From positions 1,302,001 through 1,366,000 of the forward strand of contig NZ_CP102486.1 of NCBI RefSeq assembly GCF_026261605.1: a stretch of DNA of 64,000 nt, given 5' to 3'. Within the stretch, counting starts at the first letter, position 1; each line of letters starts with the position of its first letter. The notes below the pieces were generated by a model. That model was not told where the DNA came from. It ran no database searches and saw only the letters and a program-made list of their open reading frames with translations. The stretch is from Dechloromonas sp. A34 (GTDB lineage: Bacteria; Pseudomonadota; Gammaproteobacteria; Burkholderiales; Rhodocyclaceae). Positions 57,476 through 64,000 of the stretch are shown piece after piece. A program made the translations under genes and the position numbers.

Positions 57476-57985
57476 ATGAAAATCTGCCGTCTCTTGGCCT
57501 TTGCCGCCCTTGTTCTGCTGTCGAATTGCGTGCTGGCAGACATCTTGATCGGCCGAGTGGTTCGCATAGCCGACGGTGATACCCTGACCGTCTTGGAAGA
57601 CAACCGGGTTCAATACAAGGTCAGGTTGGCCGGCATTGACACCCCTGAAAGAAGACAGGCCTTCGGTGCCAAGGCCAAGCGGCACCTGTCAGACATGGTG
57701 ATGGGGCGCACAGTGACCGTGGAGTATGGGAAGCTCGACCGATACAAGCGGATCGTCGGCAAGGTCACGCTGAACGGAGTCGACATCTGCCTTGAGCAGA
57801 TCAAAGCCGGCTTGGCATGACACTACAAGAAATACATGAAGGAACAGTCGGCTGCTGACCGGGCGATGTATGGGGCCGAGGAGGACGCGGCAAGGGAGCG
57901 GAAGATCGGCCTCTGGTCTGATCCCTATCCAGTTCCACCGTGGGACTTCAGGAAGGCCAAGGACAAAAGGCCGGCTTTGGAATGA
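57476..57985 (+). pseudogene. Staphylococcal-nuclease-like (thermonuclease) gene interrupted by TGA
   Basis: The first 114 codons encode a secreted SNase-like nuclease: signal peptide ending VLADI, then 'GRVVRIADGDTLTVLEDNRV', 'VRLAGIDTPERRQAFG' and 'GKLDRYKRIVGKVTLNGVDI'. After 'AGLA' comes TGA (57818), exactly where family members have Trp (AGLAWHYKKY). The same frame then continues with HYKKYMKEQSAADRAMYGAE and later RERKIGLWSDPYPVPPWDF to a stop at 57983. One G-to-A change thus breaks an otherwise intact gene. It could also be read through. Confidence 0.82.
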
Positions 57986-58021
57986 AGGACCAATGCCGAT
58001 CTGCCGAACGTCCCGTGTGAG

Positions 58022-58270
58022 CTACTTCTTGCCTTTGGCCTGAGCCAACGCACTGCCCGCTGCTGACTTTGACTGTGCACTCGTTCTGCCGTCTTGGAGA
58101 ACCTTCGAGGCAGCACTCGCGGCAGCAGGTGACGTCTGTTTTCTGGGAGCGCCGGCCTGTGACAGCGCACTTCCCGCTGCCGCCTTAGAGCTAGAACCGG
58201 TTGAGTTGCTTTGGAGTGTTTTTGAAGCCGATGTAGCGGCTTTGCTGCCGGTGGTCTTTGTGTTTGCCAT
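58022..58270 (-). CDS. Small Ser/Ala/Lys-rich protein with internal duplication
   Basis: An 82-residue basic protein of a type found on phages and plasmids. Two similar units can be aligned: 'SASKTLQSNSTGSSSKAAAG' + SALSQAG and 'SAASKVLQDGRTSAQSKSAA' + GSALAQAKG. ATG 58270 after AGAGGATAC is preferred over the longer frame. Function unknown; such tails often bind DNA. Confidence 0.65.
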   Translation of the reverse strand: MANTKTTGSKAATSASKTLQSNSTGSSSKAAAGSALSQAGAPRKQTSPAAASAASKVLQDGRTSAQSKSAAGSALAQAKGKK

Positions 58271-58377
58271 GACGTATCCTCTGAACAGTGAACCGAGATT
58301 TGTCATAAGAATACAGCAATGGCATTGCAAATCGGAAGCAACTGAAATCAGTTGCTTCCGATCACAACAGAAATGAA

Positions 58378-58653
58378 TCACTGCTTCCGGGCTGTTTCGG
58401 CCTTGGCACGTTCCGCAGACTGGAGGAGGGTTTGATTCAGGCGTTCAATAAACAGCGGGTTGTATGACGCCATCCGGTGCAGCGCGTTGATGATCTCTCC
58501 GGCGACGACGTACATGCAGACGAACGCCTCCTTGCCGTCCACTTGGTCATAGGCCAACTGCAGCAGAGTCTCCTCAACGTCGCCTGCTGGTGTTGCTGCC
58601 TTCGGTACTGCTTGGGGTTTATTCTGCACTACGGCAAGTTCTTCGAGTGTCAT
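58378..58653 (-). CDS. Small conserved hypothetical protein
   Basis: A 91-residue acidic/helical protein ('AGDVEETLLQLAYDQVDGKE' then AFVCMYVVAGEIINALHRMA). I chose ATG 58653 after AAAGGAACGAAG. It is followed by the Ser/Ala/Lys-rich gene on the same strand. Not recognised. Confidence 0.6.
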   Translation of the reverse strand: MTLEELAVVQNKPQAVPKAATPAGDVEETLLQLAYDQVDGKEAFVCMYVVAGEIINALHRMASYNPLFIERLNQTLLQSAERAKAETARKQ

Positions 58654-58805
58654 CTTCGTTCCTTTGGTGATCTGGTTGTTGCTGATATTTATCTGCGACA
58701 ACTGATCATCCCTCGGCGCCTATGTGTCACCCCCAACGACGGCAGCAAGATCTATTGCGGTGTTGCCGATCTCCTGCCCCACCAGATCGCTAATCGTAAG
58801 CAGAA

Positions 58806-59007
58806 GCCGTTACCGACAGTCCCCATGCCTCCTGCAGCAGAAGAACAGCACACTCACTGACTAAGATAATTATATAAATTCAAATTTTTGAAGATAGTAA
58901 TAACAGTCAAAACCGGAAGCCATCCCCCCCAAAACACAACGGTCCCCAAGCCGTTTTCGAGACTTGAGGACCGTCTTTGGCAACGGTTTCTGCCAGCCGT
59001 TGTTACC
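58806..59007. other. Candidate replication origin of the element
   Basis: Within a 349-base gap without genes (58654–59002), an AT-rich tract (58857–58910) is flanked by repeated CCGTT/AACGG words at about 58807, 58938, 58951, 58970, 58982 and 58997. A 9-of-10-bp hairpin (58941–58972) may be a terminator for the helicase operon. AT-rich DNA with short repeats next to a primase–helicase is a common origin layout; this is inference. Confidence 0.4.
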
Positions 59008-60616
59008 CACTCACCTTCATGCGATCAATCAGCTTCAACTTCCTTACCTCGTGTTGAGCGTCAGCCATGTCCGTTGGTTCGGGCGATTCATCCAGCAACT
59101 CAACCGACTCGTTGAAGCGAATGTTCCAATCCAGCTTCCACTTGCCGAGCACATTTGCCACGGCCGTTCTCAACACATCACGCCCCGGCAAATAAACCGT
59201 GGTGTGGTTGCCCTTTTTGACCGAGCGTCCCCCGAGGGCGGTGATGAACATCGAAAACTTATTCTTCGCCACCGGTTCCATCCTCCGGTTGCCCACACAG
59301 AACACGAGATAGGCTTCGTACAGGTTGGCGAAGCTCACCGAGCTACCGCACTTGATGTAAAGGTTGTCATCCGGTTCACCGAGCACACCGACCCGTTCCC
59401 TACGCATCGCTACCAGCATGTGGCTCTCCACCATGCCAATGCCTGCAAGCTCATAGAAGAACTTCAGCTCGCTCCGGGAGGTCATGCTGTCCTCCAGCGT
59501 GTCGAAGCCGGTCGTGCGTGCCGGAAGTTGTGACGCCTTCCATCCGGAAATGTCGCGCTGCTTGAGGAAGTGGAACAGATTTTCCACGCCCCCCTGCTTG
59601 AACATCGCCTCGCGCAAGTCGCCAAAAAACTCCGGGGATGCCGGAAAATCCTTGGCCGGCTCAAGAATCAAGTAACGGCGGTCGTCGGCATCCAGCCGTC
59701 CCCAGCGGACGTTGTTTGTCGTAATGACCAGCCTAGAATAATTCGGCGCGTCGAAAGACTCCAGCCCCTTGTACTCGCACCGGAACGTCGGATCGGTGAT
59801 CAACTTCTTCGTGAACTCGACCTGCTCATGGTTGCCGCTGAAGGTGGCTTCGTTCAAGTTGATCAGCAGTTTGTTGGCGATCTTGCTGTTGAATCCGCCG
59901 GTCAGATCCTTGTTGCTAATGTCACCGGAGCAGTTGTGCTCGCCGATCATCGCCGTCAGGATCTCGATGAACGTCCCCTTACCGGCCCCCTGATGGCTGA
60001 CGATGGCGATGGCCGTGCCGGGACGTTCGGCCGGTTTTTGCACCAGATGAGCCAACCACGACAACACGTACTCGTAATACTCGGCGTTGCCGCCACAGAA
60101 CCCGTCACGCAACATGGCAAGAAAAAGGTGATGGTTGTCGCCCGCAGTCGGCGAGGTTCCCCAGCCGTTCCACAAATTGAAACGCTCGCGATACCGCTTC
60201 GGTCCTTCCGGTTGGAACGTCACGCCCGCAAAATAATCTGCCTCGGGACTGGCCCGCCACAGCTTGAAACAGTTGATTCGCGTCGGCTTCCCGTCTTGCG
60301 TCACACCTTCCTCGAAGATAGTGACGCCATTACGCAGCAAGTATTCTTCCGCGTCACGAACAGGAGACCAAACCTCTACCAGGCTGTTGTTCAACCATTC
60401 CTTGCGATCCTTGATCAAAAAGGCGGCACGGCCATTGATCCGAATCAGCCCCAAGTAGTCATTAATCTCGGCGAAGATTTCAGACCGGGTTTTGGGAGCC
60501 TCAAGCAGTTTCGCGTTGATCTCGGCACTGATCGCCATCAGCGCATTGGCGTCGCCAGCTGCCGCGACCTTAAGAACGAACTGCTGCTTCGTCGTCTCGT
60601 CGAAGGTCGCCGCCAT
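59003..60616 (-). CDS. DUF5906 / SF3-like replicative helicase
   Basis: A 537-residue phage/plasmid-type helicase of the DUF5906 group. Walker A GAGKGT is at residues 210–215. A Walker-B-like LLINLNEA follows at ~250. The SF3 sensor LVITTNN is at ~296–302 and an arginine finger DDRRY at ~311–315. The region before the ATPase (residues ~110–200) has 'FNLWNGWGTSPTAGD'. The C-terminal part is a winged-helix-like tail. It lies downstream of the primase gene on the same strand with an 84-base gap, so they probably work as a split primase–helicase. Confidence 0.85.
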   Translation of the reverse strand: MAATFDETTKQQFVLKVAAAGDANALMAISAEINAKLLEAPKTRSEIFAEINDYLGLIRINGRAAFLIKDRKEWLNNSLVEVWSPVRDAEEYLLRNGVTIFEEGVTQDGKPTRINCFKLWRASPEADYFAGVTFQPEGPKRYRERFNLWNGWGTSPTAGDNHHLFLAMLRDGFCGGNAEYYEYVLSWLAHLVQKPAERPGTAIAIVSHQGAGKGTFIEILTAMIGEHNCSGDISNKDLTGGFNSKIANKLLINLNEATFSGNHEQVEFTKKLITDPTFRCEYKGLESFDAPNYSRLVITTNNVRWGRLDADDRRYLILEPAKDFPASPEFFGDLREAMFKQGGVENLFHFLKQRDISGWKASQLPARTTGFDTLEDSMTSRSELKFFYELAGIGMVESHMLVAMRRERVGVLGEPDDNLYIKCGSSVSFANLYEAYLVFCVGNRRMEPVAKNKFSMFITALGGRSVKKGNHTTVYLPGRDVLRTAVANVLGKWKLDWNIRFNESVELLDESPEPTDMADAQHEVRKLKLIDRMKVSG

Positions 60617-60700
60617 GATGGCGCTAAGCAGGTTGGGGCGGGGTCGTTTACATTGTTCATGGGTTTTTTCTCCTTATTGTTGTTCCCATTGGGTTGATCC

Positions 60701-61639
60701 CTACGCGTAGGCGTAGGACTTGCGAGCCGTCGTGTCGTTAAAGTACAGACGGCCCATTGCGTCCCTCTGCACGAATGCCGAAGGGCGGTTCTCCTGACGG
60801 AAGGGGCTGAAGCAAGCCAGACGATTCTCGTAGCCTGACTTCATCCGCTTTCGCAGATCCTTGCATGTCGTCACCTCGCCGTTGGCGAGAATGACGATCA
60901 AATTCTTGTTGAATCGTTCCGGCTGGCCATTCGGCATCTCCGACGGCGAAGAGTCGTCTACTGCTTGAGCTGCCGGTTTCTTAACGGGCTTGCAGGCCGG
61001 CAACGATGAACTAGCCTGACCGACCACGACCAAGGCATCGACGCGTTCCTTGTCCATGCGGCGAGCAAACGGGTTATCGATCCGCACAACGGCATTGGGG
61101 CTCCCGAAAAACATCCGCGCCCTATCCCGGCACGAAACGTCGGCCATAGGGAACTCGGCGAAAAGCCCAGCATAGAAAGCCGGCACACGCACGGCTGGCA
61201 ACTGCTCCGACAGGACGAAGACAAGCCGGAATCGAACCATCGCTTGGCCTACTCGGGTCCGAATTGCCGCAGCCTGTGCATCGCTCATGATCACTGCCTT
61301 GCTATCCGGCAGATCGTCCTGAACCTTGCCGTGGCTCGGCGTGCTGTACAGGCCGATGGCGTAGTCCTGATAAAGCGGATGCTCTGTCGCCTCCTCAACG
61401 GTCCAGGTATTGTCAAAGTCGAGCTGCGCCACCCGAATGCCTGCAACGTTCTCCCCCGTGCGCTTGCCGTCCTCCTTGAGCACGGCGGCAGTCGCAAACC
61501 CGAAATCCGCGCAAACATCCATAATCTGCGTCGGCGCCAGGGTGTCACGAACGTTGACGAAGCTATTGTTGTAACGCTTCAGTCTCTCAAGGTCCTTACC
61601 GATGATCTGCTCGTTCAGTGAAAATATGCTGTCGTCCAT
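60701..61639 (-). CDS. AEP-type primase-like protein
   Basis: A 312-residue protein with archaeo-eukaryotic primase features. The metal motif is AQLDFDNTW (Asp74, Asp76), the S-x-H-type motif is YSTPSHG (~99–104), and 'RFRLVFVLSEQL' and RARMFFGSPNA follow. The C-terminus (CFSPFRQENRPSAFV) resembles a CHC2-type zinc finger that has lost most ligands. I chose ATG 61639 (MDDSIFSLNEQ). It precedes the DUF5906 helicase; in the phage NrS-1 polymerase such parts are in one chain. Confidence 0.78.
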   Translation of the reverse strand: MDDSIFSLNEQIIGKDLERLKRYNNSFVNVRDTLAPTQIMDVCADFGFATAAVLKEDGKRTGENVAGIRVAQLDFDNTWTVEEATEHPLYQDYAIGLYSTPSHGKVQDDLPDSKAVIMSDAQAAAIRTRVGQAMVRFRLVFVLSEQLPAVRVPAFYAGLFAEFPMADVSCRDRARMFFGSPNAVVRIDNPFARRMDKERVDALVVVGQASSSLPACKPVKKPAAQAVDDSSPSEMPNGQPERFNKNLIVILANGEVTTCKDLRKRMKSGYENRLACFSPFRQENRPSAFVQRDAMGRLYFNDTTARKSYAYA

Positions 61640-61655
61640 GTCGTCCTCCCGTCGC

Positions 61656-61841
61656 TCAACGACGAGCGCTGTTGCTGGCGGAGCTGGTTGACGTGCCCCT
61701 CTGCGCTGAGCCATCCCGTAGGAAATCGAGCAGTTTCTTGGCTACTCTCATGCGCGAGGCAATATCCGGCGTATCAACGTATTCGGGCGTCCCGAAGATA
61801 TCTTCTGGCTCGGTGATGGTGTCTTTAATCTTGCTGTTCAT
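61656..61841 (-). CDS. Small hypothetical protein upstream of the primase
   Basis: A 61-residue acidic-to-basic protein ('PEDIFGTPEYVDTPDIASRM'), ending in a Ser/Arg tail. AGGAGACAAAA precedes the ATG, a good ribosome site, and the primase starts 16 bases after the stop. Not recognised. Confidence 0.6.
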   Translation of the reverse strand: MNSKIKDTITEPEDIFGTPEYVDTPDIASRMRVAKKLLDFLRDGSAQRGTSTSSASNSARR

Positions 61842-61928
61842 TTTTGTCTCCTGCCGCTTAATGCGGCTATTGTTGTTATTTAGGGCTGGGCATTTTTCTG
61901 CCGCCCTGACTTCTGGGGTGGGTGCTGC

Positions 61929-62189
61929 TCACAGACGCCTAGTCCCCCAATCTAGAGGCACATAAAGCTCCTCCAGCACCGCCAGCACCACGTCGTCGTC
62001 GTTGATGACCTCGGCAGCCTCCCTAAGCTCGACCATGATTCCAGCCCTCCCGTCCGGCAAGACCGTTGTGCTGACCGCACTGATATGCCGCCCGAACGCG
62101 TTTTCAAAGAACAGGCTCGCTGCCTGCTCTCGGCATTTATCTATCATTGCCGGACTGAAGTTGTCCCCCCCTACCATCCACGTAACCAT
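61929..62189 (-). CDS. Small hypothetical protein
   Basis: An 86-residue protein (start VTWMVGGDNFSPAMIDKCRE; end VLEELYVPLDWGTRRL). I chose ATG 62189, seven bases after a perfect AGGAGG; a longer start at 62207 is less likely. It is in line with the primase genes on the minus strand. Not recognised. Confidence 0.62.
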   Translation of the reverse strand: MVTWMVGGDNFSPAMIDKCREQAASLFFENAFGRHISAVSTTVLPDGRAGIMVELREAAEVINDDDVVLAVLEELYVPLDWGTRRL

Positions 62190-62350
62190 CTTCTGCCTCC
62201 TGTCCATACCGGACTCTCGTTCTTGTTTTCGATGGGCCGATTTGTTTCGGCTCGGGTATATTTAGGCCAGATTTCAGCGCAACATCAAATCTTCAGTAAC
62301 AGCATTAAGATGTAGCTCTAAGAGTTTGTTATTAAACATTGCGGAAATTA

Positions 62351-62638
62351 TCAATACTCTTCGGGGAGCAACACCGTCGTTGCCGACCGGTCTGCCTCGG
62401 TCACTATCCAGACCTTCACGGGTTCACTTCCGGTCCCTACCGTATAGCTCGACAGGACGCGGTTGCCCATTCTCAAAGACCGTTCGTTCTCTTCAGCATC
62501 TTCGGCGCAAACGTCACCCCAGTCGCCTGCTCCGTGTCGGAGCAACAGGTCGAACACGACAACGCCAACCGACTCAAGTGCCTTCAAAGCGGCTGGTGTA
62601 GCAACCATCTGACCCACAGGAAACCGGAACTTCACCAT
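62351..62638 (-). CDS. GDWGD/LLPEEY plasmid-type protein, copy 2
   Basis: A 95-residue paralogue of the gene at 54886–55182. It begins 'VKFRFPVGQMVATPAALKAL', has RHGAGDWGDVCAEDAEEN and ends with EADRSATTVLLPEEY. The second of two tandem ATGs is best spaced after AAGGAGG. It is divergent from the tyrosine recombinase gene. Function unknown. Confidence 0.75.
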   Translation of the reverse strand: MVKFRFPVGQMVATPAALKALESVGVVVFDLLLRHGAGDWGDVCAEDAEENERSLRMGNRVLSSYTVGTGSEPVKVWIVTEADRSATTVLLPEEY

Positions 62639-62686
62639 CATTCACCTCCTTCTCAGCTGGTTCTATTCTTTCCTCATCTGGCGGTC

Positions 62687-62741
62687 GTGTACATAGCCAG
62701 AAAATTCCCACAACGGCCGTTATCGCTGGATGTACACCGTT
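62687..62741. promoter_or_regulatory. Divergent regulatory region with GTGTACA motifs
   Basis: Between the divergent GDWGD copy 2 and tyrosine recombinase genes lie GTGTACATAGCC (62687–62698) and TGTACACCGTT (62731–62741). The same words occur at 55269–55284 upstream of copy 1, and TGTACAC at ~57026. These may be binding sites of one regulator. Confidence 0.4.
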
Positions 62742-62788
62742 CAGGCATTGTGATAATTTGACATTGTCATGTTCGTAGGCTGGGCGCA

Positions 62789-63394
62789 ATGTCATCACCG
62801 AAGGGACGCAATCCGAACCACCCGAAGCCCGGCTCGATCATCCGCGTTGAGCCGATCCGGGACGTGAAGGCCATCGGCCGCATTAAGAAGTTGCTGGCCG
62901 ATCACCCGCGCAACCATGCGCTGTTTGTGCTGGGCATCAACACGGCGTTTCGTGCCGGTGACTTGCTGCGTGTCCGTGTGGGGCAGGTCCGTGGCCTTGC
63001 GCCGGGTGACATGCTGGCTGTGCGAGAGGAGAAGACCGGAAAGGCGAGGGCGGTGGTTCTGAACCATCAAGCCTTGGAAGCGATTCAGCGATTGATCGAG
63101 GCATCACCCGACAAGGACGACGACGATCTGCTGTTCACTGGCACGAGAGGTTCGATGACCGTGCAGTACGTCAATCGTCTGGTCAAGGCGTGGTGCGCCG
63201 ACGTTGGGCTTCACCGTGAGAACTACGGGTCACACAGTTTCAGGAAAACTTGGGGGTACCACCAACGGGTGACTTACCGGACGGATTTGCCGGTGCTGAT
63301 GGATGCGTTCGGCCATTCGACTCAACGGCAGACCTTGAGTTACCTCGGCATTACGACAGACGAAGTTCGTCAGTGCTACATGAATGGGCTTTGA
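62789..63394 (+). CDS. Small tyrosine recombinase
   Basis: A 201-residue tyrosine recombinase, mainly the catalytic domain. Arg in 'INTAFRAGDLLRVRVGQV', Lys in EEKTGKAR, H-x-x-R in SHSFRKTWGYH, His in FGHSTQ and Tyr in SYLGIT are all present. It lacks most of the N-terminal arm/core-binding domain. It may resolve multimers or excise the element; it sits ~360 bases from the right end. Confidence 0.9.
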   Translation: MSSPKGRNPNHPKPGSIIRVEPIRDVKAIGRIKKLLADHPRNHALFVLGINTAFRAGDLLRVRVGQVRGLAPGDMLAVREEKTGKARAVVLNHQALEAIQRLIEASPDKDDDDLLFTGTRGSMTVQYVNRLVKAWCADVGLHRENYGSHSFRKTWGYHQRVTYRTDLPVLMDAFGHSTQRQTLSYLGITTDEVRQCYMNGL

Positions 63395-63399
63395 CGAAG

Positions 63400-63642
63400 A
63401 TGCTGTGGCTCAGCTTGTTGCCTGCAAGGTTCATTGACTGGTTGCAGTACAGGTTGCTCTGGATTGAGGTCAGGTTTGCCGACGGTACAGGGCGTGACGA
63501 GCACGGTGCAATCCAGTTCTACTGGCTACGGATCGTTCGTGATGACGGTCAGGTAAGGGTAAGCACACTGCGCCGCAGGTATGCCGACTGCCCCGTACAA
63601 AAGATCGGTGGCTGGTACTTTGTGCTGGTTCTGTCTGGCTGA
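63400..63642 (+). CDS. Small hypothetical protein at the right end
   Basis: An 80-residue protein ('LLPARFIDWLQYRLLWIEVR', then GAIQFYWLRIVRDDGQVRVS). ATG 63400 lies six bases after the recombinase stop, with TTG 63391 an in-frame alternative. Its stop lies within a 7-bp hairpin (63636–63653). Not recognised. Confidence 0.55.
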   Translation: MLWLSLLPARFIDWLQYRLLWIEVRFADGTGRDEHGAIQFYWLRIVRDDGQVRVSTLRRRYADCPVQKIGGWYFVLVLSG

Positions 63643-63734
63643 ATTGTCAGCCACGCCCTATCAAGTAGACAACGGCAGCTTGGGCAATGACTCAAGCCTA
63701 GATGGCTGCTCCTAAATTTGCGTAATATTGTCCA

Positions 63735-63758
63735 CTAAGTACCGAGCAACTGGCACAT
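63735..63758 (-). pseudogene. Displaced original start of the glutamine amidotransferase gene
   Basis: On the minus strand ATG-TGC-CAG-TTG-CTC-GGT-ACT-TAG encodes MCQLLGT then stop. It is the native first codons of the YafJ-like gene (body at 51820–52626). It starts four bases after the HtrA stop, and GGAATAAGCC before it is a ribosome site, so the two genes were once coupled. Confidence 0.85.
63741..63758. other. Right attachment site (attR) of the integrated element
   Basis: ACCGAGCAACTGGCACAT, the partner of 52609–52626 (13 of 18 identical). To the right lies native chromosome (HtrA stop); to the left, element sequence. Confidence 0.72.
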
Positions 63759-63761
63759 GGC

Positions 63762-64000
63762 TTATTCCTTTTCAGCCCGGATCGCGGGTCGCTTGCCGAT
63801 CTTGACCTGAACCTCGACGATGGTCTTGTCACGGCGCAGACGGAAGCCGGCTTTTTCATCCGGTTTCAGGGCGGCGATCAGGTCGAGCATGACTTGCGGG
63901 TCGCGTACTGTCTTGCCGCCCACCGTCAGCAGCACATCGCCCGGGCGGATACCGGCTGTGTCAGCAGGACTGCCGCGCATGACGCCGGCAATCAGGGCGC
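63762..64000 (-). CDS. HtrA/DegQ-type serine protease, C-terminal PDZ part (partial)
   Basis: The last ~79 residues of a periplasmic HtrA-family protease, running off the window. A PDZ domain is visible: 'GVMRGSPADTAGIRPGDVLL', then TVGGKTVRDPQVMLDLIA. The catalytic domain is outside. Downstream (minus strand) the original neighbour was the YafJ-like gene, three bases away. Confidence 0.88.
   Translation of the reverse strand, partial: ALIAGVMRGSPADTAGIRPGDVLLTVGGKTVRDPQVMLDLIAALKPDEKAGFRLRRDKTIVEVQVKIGKRPAIRAEKE

Larger units (their letters stand above)
52612..63755. mobile_element. ~11.1-kb integrated element in the glutamine amidotransferase start
   Basis: The segment separates the body of the YafJ-like gene from its native start, and carries a large serine recombinase at the left end and a tyrosine recombinase at the right end. 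Inside are an AEP-type primase, a DUF5906 helicase and small genes typical of plasmids and phage satellites. No capsid, tail, relaxase or type IV secretion gene was recognised, so it looks like a satellite or plasmid-like integrative element. Much of 55.2–57.1 kb is visibly AT-rich compared with the flanks. Confidence 0.85.

Noticed and set aside
58477..58860. 127-codon plus-strand frame
   Set aside because: Its first half is antisense to the small gene at 58378–58653, and the rest has no motif or ribosome site.

Overview
The window looks like chromosome of a GC-rich betaproteobacterium, most likely a Rhodocyclales (Dechloromonas/Azonexus-like) relative. That placement is inference. It rests on tandem phasins, an MSHA-like pilus locus, an Mla–YadGH–BolA–MurA–HisGD run, a HisBHAFIE–HIT–TatABC–HtrA run, and PrsT/PEP-CTERM (exosortase-associated) genes. 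No rRNA, tRNA or CRISPR array was seen.

Layout. Bases 1–5254 hold the end of hrpA, an EI24 membrane protein and a CinA-like protein. Bases 5331–6524 hold two phasins; a consensus sigma-70 promoter and a 19-bp palindrome lie upstream. The lptA–lptC–kdsC–kdsD operon (6751–9465, minus) diverges from a KefB-type antiporter. Bases 11522–28416 are a type IV pilus (MSHA-like) region: a prepilin with a consensus sigma-54 promoter, a sensor kinase, an adenylate cyclase, two pseudopilin-like genes, PilX-, PilO- and PilM/N-like proteins, GspF, GspE, a frameshifted TPR protein, secretin MshL, ATPase MshM and a sigma-54-dependent response regulator. Bases 28522–35201 carry mlaFEDACB, a YadGH-type exporter, bolA and murA, followed by a cold-shock gene. 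hisGD (35760–37711) is separated from hisBHAFIE (46520–49991) by a split chromate transporter, prsT, a PEP-CTERM protein, an inverted hisC and a GGDEF protein. hinT and tatABC follow.

Bases ~52612–63755 are an ~11-kb integrated element, visibly more AT-rich in its cargo. It sits in the start of a YafJ-type class II glutamine amidotransferase gene that originally followed an HtrA protease gene by 3 bases. The element has a large serine recombinase at its left end and a small tyrosine recombinase at its right. Its replication module is split into an AEP-type primase and a DUF5906 (SF3-like) helicase, with a candidate origin. Cargo includes an alpha/beta hydrolase, a lipoprotein/coiled-coil/membrane trio, two GDWGD...LLPEEY paralogues near opposite ends, and a nuclease gene broken by TGA. 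The element end re-supplies a Shine-Dalgarno and an in-frame ATT codon followed by the catalytic Cys codon, so the host enzyme may still be made from an AUU start. This host-gene repair is the most interesting thing in the window.

Two host genes (the mshN-like gene and tatC) carry apparent frameshifts that are both repaired by adding one base to a four-C run, so they may be sequencing undercalls.
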